A DNA stretch of 64,000 bases, taken from positions 1-64,000 of the forward strand of contig NZ_OY288119.1 of NCBI RefSeq assembly GCF_958439165.1, given 5' to 3'. Made by a program: the position numbers and the translations under genes. The stretch comes from an uncultured Hydrogenophaga sp. (GTDB taxonomy: Bacteria; Pseudomonadota; Gammaproteobacteria; Burkholderiales; Burkholderiaceae_C). The notes under the pieces were generated by a model that worked only from the letters and a program-made list of their open reading frames with translations, had not been told where the DNA came from and ran no database searches. Positions 9,264 through 17,557 of this stretch are shown in pieces. Numbering within the stretch: the stretch's first letter is position 1; every line of letters begins with the position of its first letter.

Positions 9264-9515
9264 GTGAGCAACAACAAAGGCCAGCTCTTGCAAGACCCCT
9301 TCCTGAACCAGCTGCGCCGGGAACACGTACCGGTGTCGATCTACCTGGTCAACGGCATCAAGCTGCAGGGGCAGATCGAATCCTTTGACCAATATGTGGT
9401 TCTGCTGCGCAACACCGTGACGCAGATGGTCTACAAACACGCCATTTCCACCATCGTGCCGGGTCGTCCGGTGCAGTTCGCGGTGGGTCAGGGCGACGAG
9501 CCCGCAGCATCCTGA
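9264..9515 (+). CDS. hfq: RNA chaperone Hfq
   Basis: Sm-like hexameric protein that pairs small RNAs with mRNAs. The product is 83 residues: SNNKGQLLQDPFLNQLR at the N-terminus, Sm1 (V-S-I-Y-L-V-N-G-I-K-L-Q-G-Q-I), and Sm2 with Y-K-H-A-I-S-T. The C-terminal tail is short. I chose the GTG at 9264: it gives the standard N-terminus and has a GGAG Shine-Dalgarno at 9254-9257, 6 nt upstream. The upstream in-frame GTG at 9201 would add a non-homologous extension. It is followed by a strong intrinsic terminator. Confidence 0.96.
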   Translation: MSNNKGQLLQDPFLNQLRREHVPVSIYLVNGIKLQGQIESFDQYVVLLRNTVTQMVYKHAISTIVPGRPVQFAVGQGDEPAAS

Positions 9516-9559
9516 TCCAGCCGCCTGCTCCTGGGGCCCGTGCAATCCACTGCCGGGCC

Positions 9560-9585
9560 GGTAACGCCCGGCGCGTTACCTTTTT
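9560..9585 (+). terminator. Rho-independent terminator after hfq
   Basis: GGTAACGC (9560-9567) and GCGTTACC (9573-9580) form a perfect 8-bp stem with a 5-nt loop, followed at once by TTTTT (9581-9585). This is the clearest intrinsic terminator in the window. It lies 44 nt after the hfq stop and ends 6 nt before the hflX start codon, so hflX needs readthrough or its own nearby start of transcription. Confidence 0.85.
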
Positions 9586-9591
9586 CCTGCA

Positions 9592-10776
9592 TTGAGTTCC
9601 TCTCCTACCCGTCCTGCCAACGCGCCCTCAGTCGTGCTGGTCGGCGTCGACTTCAACACCCCGCATTTCGACAGCGGCCTGGTCGAGCTGGGCCTGCTGG
9701 CCCAGACGGCCGGCTACACGGTGGCTGACCGCATCACCTGCAAGCGGCGTGCCCCCGACCCGGCCCTGTTTGTCGGATCGGGCAAGGCGGACGAGATTGC
9801 CATGGTGGCCCAGTCCACCGGTGCGGCGGAGGTCCTGTTCGACCAGGCGCTGAGCCCGGCCCAGCAGCGCAACCTGGAGCGGCATCTGGGGCGCCCGGTG
9901 AACGACCGGACACTGCTCATCCTCGAAATCTTTGCCCAGCGGGCGCGCAGCCACGAGGGCAAGCTCCAGGTGGAACTGGCCCGGCTGCAGTACCTCTCGA
10001 CCCGGCTGGTCCGGCGCTGGTCGCACCTGGAGCGCCAGAGCGGCGGCATCGGCATGCGGGGCGGCCCGGGTGAAACCCAGATCGAGCTGGACCGCCGCAT
10101 GATCGGCGAGGCCATCAAGCGAACCCGTGACCGGCTGGACAAGGTCAAGAAGCAGCGGGCCACCCAGCGCCGCCAGCGGGAACGTCGCGATGCTTTCAAC
10201 ATCTCGCTGGTGGGCTATACCAACGCCGGCAAGAGTTCGCTGTTCAACGCGCTGGTCAAGGCCCGCAGCTACGCGGCCGACCAGCTGTTCGCCACGCTCG
10301 ACACGACCACCCGGCAGCTGTATCTCGGCGATGCCGGCCGATCGGTGTCGCTGTCGGATACGGTCGGGTTCATCCGCGATCTTCCCCACGGACTGGTCGA
10401 CGCCTTCGCCGCCACGCTCAAGGAGGCGGTGGACGCCGATCTGCTCCTGCACGTGGTCGACGCCTCCAACCCGGACCATCCCGAGCAGATCGCATCGGTG
10501 CAGTCGGTGCTGCACGACATCGGCGCGGACCAGGTACCGCAGGTGCTGGTGTTCAACAAGGTCGACGCACTGTCGCCGGAGCGGCGTTCCCTGCAGGTGG
10601 TGGACACCACCGAGGTCGACGGTCAGATCGTTCCCCGTGTGCATCTCAGCGCCCATTCCGGCGAAGGTCTGCCGGCATTGCGGGCCCTGCTGGCCGAGCG
10701 TGCGGTGCAGATGCTGGGGGCGCATGACCCCACAACCTCGCACGCCATGCCCGATTCCGGGAACCTCTCCGGCTGA
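9592..10776 (+). CDS. hflX: GTPase HflX (ribosome-splitting factor)
   Basis: GTPase that splits stalled 70S ribosomes, notably under heat stress. The 394-residue protein has the N-terminal HflX domain (V-L-V-G-V-D-F), a coiled linker with the motif GGIGMRGGPGETQIE, and a G domain with P-loop V-G-Y-T-N-A-G-K-S-S. I used TTG 9592. An in-frame TAA at 9562-9564, inside the terminator stem, rules out any longer form. There is no Shine-Dalgarno sequence in the 6-nt space between the T-tract and this TTG, so initiation is unusual, or a GTG further in (such as 9634) is used. Confidence 0.93.
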   Translation: MSSSPTRPANAPSVVLVGVDFNTPHFDSGLVELGLLAQTAGYTVADRITCKRRAPDPALFVGSGKADEIAMVAQSTGAAEVLFDQALSPAQQRNLERHLGRPVNDRTLLILEIFAQRARSHEGKLQVELARLQYLSTRLVRRWSHLERQSGGIGMRGGPGETQIELDRRMIGEAIKRTRDRLDKVKKQRATQRRQRERRDAFNISLVGYTNAGKSSLFNALVKARSYAADQLFATLDTTTRQLYLGDAGRSVSLSDTVGFIRDLPHGLVDAFAATLKEAVDADLLLHVVDASNPDHPEQIASVQSVLHDIGADQVPQVLVFNKVDALSPERRSLQVVDTTEVDGQIVPRVHLSAHSGEGLPALRALLAERAVQMLGAHDPTTSHAMPDSGNLSG

Positions 10777-10818
10777 TTGGGCACAATGTGGTTTTACGTT
10801 GAAAAGAGCAGCCACCCC

Positions 10819-12198
10819 ATGGATGTGAATATGCAAGGCCAGGCCACCCCCGACGTTTCCCGCCGCAGGCCACGCCGACTGCAGGACTGGCTCCGCCGCT
10901 TCGGCATGTTCAACCTCAATGACCCTCGATGGGGCCGGGGTGACGACAACAATGCCCCCCAGGGCGGGGAGGGCGGCGACCGCCCCGACCAGCGCCAACC
11001 CCGGGGCCAGGGCCCCAATCAGGGCCCCCCGGATCTCGACGAGCTGTGGCGCGACTTCAACCGCAAGCTGGGCGGACTGCTCGGCGGCAACAAAGGCCGT
11101 GGCGGCGGTTTCGGCAACGGCGGCCAGGGCGGTGGTGGCTCCGGCCAGGGCTTCAACCCCAATCCCAAGGCGGCCGGCATCGGCGCCGGCCTGGTGGCCG
11201 TCGTGGCCCTCGTGATCTGGATGGGCACCGGCTTCTTCATCGTGCAGGAAGGCCAGCAGGCCGTCATCACCCAGTTCGGGCGTTACCACAGCACGGTCGG
11301 CGCGGGCATCAACTGGCGCCTGCCTTTCCCGGTGCAGCGCCACGAGACGGTGTTCGTGACCCAGATCCGTTCGGTGGATGTGGGCCGAGACAACGTCGTG
11401 CCGGCCACCGGTCTGCGCGAGTCGGCCATGCTCACCTCCGACGAGAACATCGTCGAGATCAAGTTCGCGGTGCAGTACCGCCTGAACGACGCCCGTGCCT
11501 TCCTGTTCGAAAGCCGCGACCCGGACCTCTCGGTGGTGAAGGCCGCCGAGACCGCCGTGCGCGAGGTGGTGGGCAACATGCGCATGGACGCAGCTCTGGC
11601 CGAAGAGCGTGACCAGATCGCGCCCCGGGTGCGCACCCTGATGCAGAGCATCCTGGACCGCTACAAGGTCGGTATCGAGGTGGTGGGCATCAACCTCCAG
11701 CAGGGCGGTGTGCGTCCGCCGGAGCAGGTGCAGGCTTCCTTCGACGACGTGCTCAAGGCGGGCCAGGAGCGCGAACGTGCGAAGAACGAGGCCGAGGCCT
11801 ACGCCAACGACGTGGTGCCCCGCGCCCGTGGTACGGCATCCCGCCTGATCGAGGAGGCCGAAGGTTATCGCGCCCGGATCGTGGCGCAGGCAGAGGGTGA
11901 CTCGCAGCGCTTCCGCTCGGTGCTGGTCGAGTACCAGAAGGCGCCGCAGGTCACCCGCGAGCGCATGTACACCGACGCCATGCGCGACATCTATGCCAAC
12001 GTCACCAAGATCCTGGTCGATTCCCGGCAAGGCTCCAACCTGCTGTACCTGCCGCTGGACAAGCTGATGCAGGCGACTGCCCAGCAAGGCACCAACGGCA
12101 CGTCCATGCAGCCGCAGGCCCCGGCGACGGTGCCCACGCTGCCGGCACCCCGCACCACCGACAACGCCGCCCGCTCGCGTGAGCGTGAGTCGCGCTGA
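10819..12198 (+). CDS. hflK: FtsH protease modulator subunit HflK
   Basis: SPFH (band 7) membrane protein that with HflC forms a large cage around FtsH and controls its proteolysis. The product has a Gly/Gln/Pro/Asn-rich cytoplasmic N-terminus with the motif LNDPRWGRG and a PPDLDELWRDFNRKL segment. One transmembrane helix follows at about residues 115-140, and then the band 7 domain beginning Q-A-V-I-T-Q-F-G-R. It is about 459 residues from ATG 10819, which has a purine-rich stretch (AAAAGAG) upstream. Other possible starts are TTG 10777, ATG 10831 and ATG 10906, and the last would give MFNLNDPRWG. The exact start is uncertain. Confidence 0.92.
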   Translation: MDVNMQGQATPDVSRRRPRRLQDWLRRFGMFNLNDPRWGRGDDNNAPQGGEGGDRPDQRQPRGQGPNQGPPDLDELWRDFNRKLGGLLGGNKGRGGGFGNGGQGGGGSGQGFNPNPKAAGIGAGLVAVVALVIWMGTGFFIVQEGQQAVITQFGRYHSTVGAGINWRLPFPVQRHETVFVTQIRSVDVGRDNVVPATGLRESAMLTSDENIVEIKFAVQYRLNDARAFLFESRDPDLSVVKAAETAVREVVGNMRMDAALAEERDQIAPRVRTLMQSILDRYKVGIEVVGINLQQGGVRPPEQVQASFDDVLKAGQERERAKNEAEAYANDVVPRARGTASRLIEEAEGYRARIVAQAEGDSQRFRSVLVEYQKAPQVTRERMYTDAMRDIYANVTKILVDSRQGSNLLYLPLDKLMQATAQQGTNGTSMQPQAPATVPTLPAPRTTDNAARSRERESR

Positions 12199-12228
12199 TC
12201 TCCGAACCCGCGAGGCAAGAGCAACAAC

Positions 12229-13122
12229 ATGAACAAACTGGGTTTCATCATCACCTCATTCATCGTGGCGCTGGCCATTGCCAGCTCCATGCTGTTCGTG
12301 GTGGATCAGCGTCAGTTCGGCGTGGTCTTCCAGCTGGGCCAGATCAAGCAGGTCGTCACCGAGCCGGGACTGAATTTCAAACTGCCCCCGCCGTTCCAGA
12401 ACGTGTCCTACATCGACAAACGGCTCCTCACCCTCGAGAGCGCCGACACCGATCCCATGCTGACGGCTGAAAAGCAGCGCGTGGTGATCGACTGGTACGT
12501 GCGCTGGCGCATCAGCGATCCGCAGGCCTACATCCGCAACGTCGGCGTGAACGAGCGGGCTGGCGCACAGCAGCTCAACCGCGTGGTGCGCAACTCGTTC
12601 CAGCAGGAGATCAACCGGCGCACGCTGCGCGAACTGCTCTCCAGCCGTCGCGACGAGCTGATGGAGTCGGTCAAGCGGGAGGTGCTGCTGGCGGTCAACA
12701 GCGCCAACCAGCCCTGGGGCATGGACGTGGTGGACGTCCGCATCACCCGCGTCGACTATGCCGAGAGCATCACCGCATCTGTCTACCAGCGGATGGAGGC
12801 CGAGCGCAAGCGGGTGGCCAACGAGCTCCGCTCGACCGGCTTCGCCGAAGGCGAAAAGATCCGCGCCGATGCCGACCGCCAGCGTGAGGTGATCGTGGCC
12901 GAGGCCTACCGCGATGCCCAGCGCATCAAGGGTGAAGGTGATGCCAAGGCAGCCGCGTCGTTCTCGGCGGCGTTCGGCCAGGACCCGGCCTTCGCGCAGT
13001 TCTACCGCAGCCTGGAGGCCTACCGCTCCAGCTTCAACGGCAAGGGTGACCTGCTGGTGGTCGATCCCTCGTCCGACTTCTTCAAGGGCATGCGCAGCAG
13101 CAACGTCGCGCCCGCCCGCTGA
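12229..13122 (+). CDS. hflC: FtsH protease modulator subunit HflC
   Basis: Partner of HflK in the periplasmic SPFH cage around FtsH. The 297-residue protein has an N-terminal membrane anchor (about residues 3-24, I-I-T-S-F-I-V-A-L-A-I-A-S-S) and a band 7 domain beginning V-V-D-Q-R-Q-F-G-V-V-F. A long helical region rich in E-A-x-R-x-A-Q-R-I-K-G-E-G-D-A-K-A follows. It begins 30 nt after hflK and is clearly in the same operon. A GC-rich hairpin follows its stop codon. Confidence 0.95.
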   Translation: MNKLGFIITSFIVALAIASSMLFVVDQRQFGVVFQLGQIKQVVTEPGLNFKLPPPFQNVSYIDKRLLTLESADTDPMLTAEKQRVVIDWYVRWRISDPQAYIRNVGVNERAGAQQLNRVVRNSFQQEINRRTLRELLSSRRDELMESVKREVLLAVNSANQPWGMDVVDVRITRVDYAESITASVYQRMEAERKRVANELRSTGFAEGEKIRADADRQREVIVAEAYRDAQRIKGEGDAKAAASFSAAFGQDPAFAQFYRSLEAYRSSFNGKGDLLVVDPSSDFFKGMRSSNVAPAR

Positions 13123-13134
13123 ACTTCCCCTCCC

Positions 13135-13161
13135 GCCAGCCCGCTGGTCCGGCGGGCTGGC
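13135..13161 (+). terminator. GC-rich hairpin after hflC (possible terminator)
   Basis: GCCAGCCCGC (13135-13144) and GCGGGCTGGC (13152-13161) form a perfect 10-bp stem with a 7-nt loop, 12 nt after the hflC stop. No T-run follows directly, so it may be a weak or Rho-assisted terminator or simply an mRNA 3'-end stabiliser. A promoter-like TAGAAT begins 13 nt further on. Confidence 0.5.
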
Positions 13162-13174
13162 CCGGCCGGACCGG

Positions 13175-13180
13175 TAGAAT
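13175..13180 (+). promoter_or_regulatory. Candidate -10 element before hisZ
   Basis: TAGAAT at 13175-13180 lies 28 nt before the hisZ ATG, just after the hflC hairpin. The short AT-rich leader (GTTTTTAACA) contrasts with the surroundings. No clear -35 element is seen. Confidence 0.35.
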
Positions 13181-13208
13181 CGCGTTTTTAACAGCGCCCG
13201 ATACTTCC

Positions 13209-14369
13209 ATGTCCGCCTGGGTCCTACCGGATCACATCGCCGATGTCCTGCCTTCCGAGGCGCGCCACATCGAAGAACTCCGCCGAAGTCTGCTGGACAC
13301 CGCCCGTGGTTACGGTTACGAGCTGGTGATGCCCCCGCTGATCGAGCACATCGAGTCGCTCCTCACCGGCACCGGCGAAGCCCTGGACCTGCACACCTTC
13401 AAGCTGGTCGACCAGCTGTCCGGCCGGACGCTGGGCCTGCGTGCCGACAGCACGCCGCAGGTGGCCCGGATCGATGCCCACCTGCTCAATCGCCAGGGCG
13501 TGGCCCGTCTGAGCTACTGCGGTCCGGTCGTGCACACCCGGATCGACCGGCCGCTGGCCAGTCGCGAGCCACTCCAGTTCGGGGCGGAAATCTACGGACA
13601 CGCCGGCCTCGAGGCCGATCTCGAGGTCATCGAACTGGCCCGGGCCTGCCTGCTGGCCGCCGGTGTCGGGCCGCTGCTGCTCGACCTGGCCGACGTGCGC
13701 GTGATCGATGCGGTCCTGGCCCCTGTTGCGCTGCCCGCCGCCCGGGTGGCCGACATCCACGCTGCACTGACCGCCAAGGACGTGCCGGCACTGCAGCAGC
13801 TGGCGGTCGGGCTGCCCGAGTCCGTGGGTCGCGATCTGGCCCTGCTGCCCGGCTTCTTCGGTGATGCATCGGTGCTGCAGCGGGCGCGTGCCCAGCTCAC
13901 GCCTTCTCCCGCTTTGCATGCAGCGCTCGACAGCCTCGACTGGCTCTGCCGCCACGTGACCGGCATGGATGTGTCGGTCGATCTGGCGGATCTGCGCGGT
14001 TATGCGTACTACACCGGCATGCGCTTTTCGCTTTTCGCCCGCAGCGGGGCCGTAGCCGACCTGGTGCGCGGCGGCCGCTACGACGAGGTCGGTGCGGTGT
14101 TCGGCCGCAAGCGGCCGGCCGTGGGGTTCAGTCTGGACCTCAAGGAACTGGTCGCTGCCGTGCAGCCGCGCCCGCTGGTGGCGGCCATCCGCGCCCCCTG
14201 GGGCATGGACGCCGGACTGCGCGAGGCCGTGGCCCGCCTCCGCGCCGAAGGACACACGGTGGTCTGTGCCCTGCCGGGTCACGACCATCAGGTCGATGAA
14301 TTCCATTGTGATCGGGAGCTGGTGCCGGATGCGGCCCGCACCGGTTCGTGGACCGTACGCCAACTCTGA
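13209..14369 (+). CDS. hisZ: ATP phosphoribosyltransferase regulatory subunit HisZ
   Basis: Catalytically inactive paralogue of histidyl-tRNA synthetase that activates the short form of HisG in the first step of histidine biosynthesis. The 386-residue protein has the class II core (L-R-A-D-S-T-P-Q-V-A-R-I-D motif, R-G-Y-A-Y-Y-T-G-M) but lacks the C-terminal anticodon domain of HisS. Its place directly before purA is the usual one in betaproteobacteria. Its presence predicts a short HisG elsewhere in the genome. purA starts 14 nt after its stop, so the two are probably co-transcribed. Confidence 0.92.
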   Translation: MSAWVLPDHIADVLPSEARHIEELRRSLLDTARGYGYELVMPPLIEHIESLLTGTGEALDLHTFKLVDQLSGRTLGLRADSTPQVARIDAHLLNRQGVARLSYCGPVVHTRIDRPLASREPLQFGAEIYGHAGLEADLEVIELARACLLAAGVGPLLLDLADVRVIDAVLAPVALPAARVADIHAALTAKDVPALQQLAVGLPESVGRDLALLPGFFGDASVLQRARAQLTPSPALHAALDSLDWLCRHVTGMDVSVDLADLRGYAYYTGMRFSLFARSGAVADLVRGGRYDEVGAVFGRKRPAVGFSLDLKELVAAVQPRPLVAAIRAPWGMDAGLREAVARLRAEGHTVVCALPGHDHQVDEFHCDRELVPDAARTGSWTVRQL

Positions 14370-14383
14370 ACGGAAATCTGGAC

Positions 14384-15772
14384 ATGACGAACAAAGGCAG
14401 CGCCGCAACGCCCGGGCGCAACGTGGTGGTGGTCGGCACCCAGTGGGGCGACGAAGGCAAGGGCAAGCTGGTTGACTGGCTGACCGAAACCGCACGCGGC
14501 GTGGTGCGCTTCCAGGGCGGCCACAACGCCGGCCACACGCTGGTCATCAACGGCGTCAAGACGGCCCTGCACCTGATCCCCAGCGGCATCATGCGCGCTG
14601 GCGTGAAGTGCTACATCGGCAACGGTGTGGTGCTGTCGGTGACCAAGCTGTTCGAGGAGATCGCCGGCCTGGAGAAGGCCGGTGTCGAGGTGCGTTCCCG
14701 CCTGCGCGTGAGCGAGGGCTGTCCGCTGATCCTGCCGTTCCATGCCGCCATCGACATCGCCCGGGAAGCGGCCAAGGTCAAGGCCGGCACCGAGAAGATC
14801 GGCACCACCGGACGCGGCATCGGCCCGGCCTATGAAGACAAGATCGCCCGTCGCGCCCTGCGCGTGCAGGACCTCAAGTACCCGGAGCGGTTCGCCAACA
14901 AGCTGCGCGAGCTGCTCGACCTGCACAACCATGTGCTGACCACCTACCTGCATTCGGCCGACTTCCCCTGGGACGACAAGATTGCGCCGTACATGAAGGA
15001 CGGTGCCATCCAGTTCGAGCCGGTCTATGCCGAGGCCATGCAGCAGGCAGAGACGCTCAAACCCATGATCGCCGACGTGTCGCGCGAGCTCAACGAGGCC
15101 CACAAGGCGGGTGTGAACCTGCTGTTCGAAGGCGCCCAGGGCACGCTGCTGGACATCGACCATGGCACCTACCCCTTCGTGACATCGAGCAACTGCGTGG
15201 CCGGCAACGCCGCTGCCGGTGCCGGTGTGGGCCCACAGCTGTTGCATTACGTGCTGGGTATCACCAAGGCCTACTGCACCCGTGTGGGCGGCGGCCCGTT
15301 CCCCACCGAACTCGAATGGGAGAAGGAAGGCACGCCGGGGTGGCACATGTCCACCGTGGGCGCCGAGAAGGGCGTGACCACCGGACGCTCGCGCCGCTGC
15401 GGCTGGTTCGATGCCGCGCTGCTCAAGCGCTCGGCCCAGGTCAACGGTCTGTCCGGCCTCTGCATCACCAAGCTCGATGTGCTCGACGGCCTGCCCGAAC
15501 TCAAGCTGTGCACCGGCTACAAGCTCGACGGCGAGGTGATCGACATCCTGCCCATGGGTGCCGACGACATCGCCCGCTGCGAACCCATCTACGAAACGTT
15601 GCCCGGCTGGACCGAGTCGTCGGTCGGCGTCACCCGTTACGAGGAGCTGCCGGTGAACGCTCGGCGGTACCTCGAGCGCATCCAGGCCACCACCGGTGTC
15701 CCGATCCACGTGGTGTCGACCAGCCCGGACCGTGACCACACGATCCTGCTGCACCACCCGTACCACGGCTGA
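14384..15772 (+). CDS. purA: Adenylosuccinate synthetase
   Basis: Makes adenylosuccinate from IMP, aspartate and GTP, the first committed step to AMP. The product is 462 residues from ATG 14384 (MTNKGSAAT), with G-T-Q-W-G-D-E-G-K-G-K near the N-terminus (about residues 15-25), the phosphate loop, and G-G-H-N-A-G-H-T. The C-terminal R-S-R-R-C-G-W-F-D-A segment fits as well. I prefer 14384 over the in-frame ATG at 14348 because the latter lies inside hisZ and adds no conserved residues; GGAAA at 14372-14376 is a plausible ribosome binding site. The order hisZ-purA-phosphoribosyltransferase is conserved in Burkholderiales. Confidence 0.96.
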   Translation: MTNKGSAATPGRNVVVVGTQWGDEGKGKLVDWLTETARGVVRFQGGHNAGHTLVINGVKTALHLIPSGIMRAGVKCYIGNGVVLSVTKLFEEIAGLEKAGVEVRSRLRVSEGCPLILPFHAAIDIAREAAKVKAGTEKIGTTGRGIGPAYEDKIARRALRVQDLKYPERFANKLRELLDLHNHVLTTYLHSADFPWDDKIAPYMKDGAIQFEPVYAEAMQQAETLKPMIADVSRELNEAHKAGVNLLFEGAQGTLLDIDHGTYPFVTSSNCVAGNAAAGAGVGPQLLHYVLGITKAYCTRVGGGPFPTELEWEKEGTPGWHMSTVGAEKGVTTGRSRRCGWFDAALLKRSAQVNGLSGLCITKLDVLDGLPELKLCTGYKLDGEVIDILPMGADDIARCEPIYETLPGWTESSVGVTRYEELPVNARRYLERIQATTGVPIHVVSTSPDRDHTILLHHPYHG

Positions 15773-15802
15773 GCCGCGCCGATCCGCCCACCAGGAGCCC
15801 GC

Positions 15803-16327
15803 ATGCTGACCGAAGACGGCAAACACCTCTACGTCTCGTACGACGAGTACCACAACCTGATCGAAAAGCTCGCCATCAAGGTGCACCAGTCGGGCTGGGA
15901 GTTCGACACCATCCTGTGCCTGGCCCGCGGCGGCATGCGCCCGGGCGACATCCTGTCGCGCATTTTCGAGAAGCCGCTGGCCATCATGTCGACCAGCTCC
16001 TACCGCGCTGCGGCCGGCACCTTGCAGGGCAACCTCGACATCGCCCGCTACATCACGACCCCCAAAGGCGAAATTGCCGGGCGTGTGCTGCTGGTCGACG
16101 ATCTGGCCGACTCGGGTCACACACTCAACGCGGTGATCGGTCTGCTCAAGAACAACTACCCGCCGATCACCGAGCTGCGCAGCGCCGTGATCTGGACCAA
16201 GCAGGTCTCCACCTTCACGCCGGACTATTCGGTGGAATACCTGCCCAGCAACCCCTGGATCCATCAGCCCTTCGAGAGCTACGACACCATCCGGCCGCAG
16301 CACCTGCTGGCCAAATGGAAGGTCTGA
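15803..16327 (+). CDS. Phosphoribosyltransferase (purine salvage type)
   Basis: Type I phosphoribosyltransferase, probably acting on a purine base such as hypoxanthine, guanine or xanthine. The 174-residue protein has the hallmark PRPP-binding loop V-L-L-V-D-D-L-A-D-S-G-H-T-L at residues 95-108 and an A-R-G-G-M-R-P-G-D motif near residue 41. An AGGAG ribosome binding site precedes the ATG. Its position straight after purA, and the hydrophobic-aromatic C-terminal segment, support purine salvage. The base specificity cannot be read from the sequence. Confidence 0.85.
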   Translation: MLTEDGKHLYVSYDEYHNLIEKLAIKVHQSGWEFDTILCLARGGMRPGDILSRIFEKPLAIMSTSSYRAAAGTLQGNLDIARYITTPKGEIAGRVLLVDDLADSGHTLNAVIGLLKNNYPPITELRSAVIWTKQVSTFTPDYSVEYLPSNPWIHQPFESYDTIRPQHLLAKWKV

Positions 16328-16340
16328 GAGCCTGCGCTGC

Positions 16341-17528
16341 ATGAGCGACCAGCTGCCCACCCGCCTGATCCACCACCCGTACGCTCCGCCGGCCGGCTTC
16401 GAGGCGGTTCAGCCGGGGGTGCACAAGGCCTCCACGGTGTTCTTCGCCGACGTGCAGGCCCTGCGCACCAACGACTGGAAGGACAAGTCGGGCTACACCT
16501 ACGGCCTGCACGGCACACCCACCAGCTTCATGCTGGAGGAGCGCCTGGCCACGCTGGAGGGTGGGCGATTCTGCGTGTTGGCACCCAGCGGGCTCTCGGC
16601 TCTCACCCTGGTCGACATGGCCTTCCTGCGCCACGGGGACGAGCTGCTCATCCCCGACAACGCCTACGGCCCGGGCAAGGCCTTTGCGGCGGGCGAGCTG
16701 GCCGCCTGGGGCATCACGCACCGCTTCTACGACCCCATGGACCCGGCCGATCTGGCCCGGCGCATCACCCCGGCAACCCGCCTGGTGTGGTTCGAGGCGC
16801 CCGGTTCGGTGTCGCTGGAATTTCCCGATCTGCCGGCCCTGGCCGAGGTGGTGCGCCAGGCCAATGCGGGCCGCGAGCGGCCCGTCATCCGGGCCCTGGA
16901 CAACACCTGGGGTGCCGGCATCGCCTTCAATGCCTTCGACCTGGGCATGGATGTGTCCATGCAGGCCCTCACCAAGTACCCCAGCGGCGGTGCCGACGTG
17001 CTCATGGGCTCGGTGATCACCCGGGACGAGACGCTGCACCGGCAGGTGCTGCTGACGCACATGCGTCTGGGTCTCGGTGTGGGCGCGAACGACATCGAAC
17101 TGGTGCTGCGCGGACTGCCCAGCATCGAGCTGCGGTACCACGCCCAGGACAGCTCCACCCGGGAACTCGCCCGCTGGATGCAGTCGCAGCCGGGAGTGAT
17201 CCGGGTGCTGCACCCAGCCCTGCCGGGGTCGCCGGGTCACGAGATCTGGACCCGGGACGCCAGGGGAGCCGCCTGCCTGTTCAGCGCCGTCTTCGATCCC
17301 GCGATCCCGCAGGAGCGCATCGACGCCTTCTGCAACGGTCTGCGTCTGTTCCGGCTCGGCTGGAGCTGGGCCGGCCCCGTGAGCCTGTGCGCTCCGTACC
17401 AGATGGCCGGCTTGCGCTCGCAGGGTTGGCCGCTGGCCGGCGGTCTGGTACGCTTTGCCGTCGGCCTGGAAGCAGTGGGTGACCTGCAGGCCGATCTGGC
17501 CCAGGCGTTGCCGCTGTTGCAGGCCTGA
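16341..17528 (+). CDS. metC: PLP-dependent cystathionine beta-lyase-like enzyme
   Basis: Member of the Cys/Met metabolism PLP enzyme family (fold type I), best matched to cystathionine beta-lyase. The 395-residue protein shows K-S-G-Y-T-Y-G-L-H-G-T-P-T near residue 50, S-G-L-S-A-L in the cofactor region, D-N-T-W-G for the PLP aspartate, and the Schiff-base lysine at Lys212 in A-L-T-K-Y-P-S-G-G-A-D. It starts 13 nt after the phosphoribosyltransferase. Exact substrate (cystathionine, homocysteine or another thioether) is inferred from family only. Confidence 0.82.
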   Translation: MSDQLPTRLIHHPYAPPAGFEAVQPGVHKASTVFFADVQALRTNDWKDKSGYTYGLHGTPTSFMLEERLATLEGGRFCVLAPSGLSALTLVDMAFLRHGDELLIPDNAYGPGKAFAAGELAAWGITHRFYDPMDPADLARRITPATRLVWFEAPGSVSLEFPDLPALAEVVRQANAGRERPVIRALDNTWGAGIAFNAFDLGMDVSMQALTKYPSGGADVLMGSVITRDETLHRQVLLTHMRLGLGVGANDIELVLRGLPSIELRYHAQDSSTRELARWMQSQPGVIRVLHPALPGSPGHEIWTRDARGAACLFSAVFDPAIPQERIDAFCNGLRLFRLGWSWAGPVSLCAPYQMAGLRSQGWPLAGGLVRFAVGLEAVGDLQADLAQALPLLQA

Positions 17529-17557
17529 TTCCATTCACTTCCGCCTGAAAGAACGCA

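Noticed and set aside
6332..9277. A 981-codon antisense open reading frame over bamB and der
   Set aside because: It overlaps four certain genes, has a shadow-frame composition (Gly, His, Gln, Arg) and no family similarity.
9201..9515. Longer Hfq starting at GTG 9201
   Set aside because: The extra 21 residues are non-homologous and run through the upstream inverted repeat, and the GTG at 9264 has a good ribosome binding site.
10777..12198. HflK starting at TTG 10777
   Set aside because: This TTG directly follows the hflX stop and has no ribosome binding site; internal ATG codons give better N-termini. The exact start remains open.
13209..14369. Second histidyl-tRNA synthetase
   Set aside because: It lacks the C-terminal anticodon domain and sits before purA, so it is HisZ, the regulatory subunit of ATP phosphoribosyltransferase.
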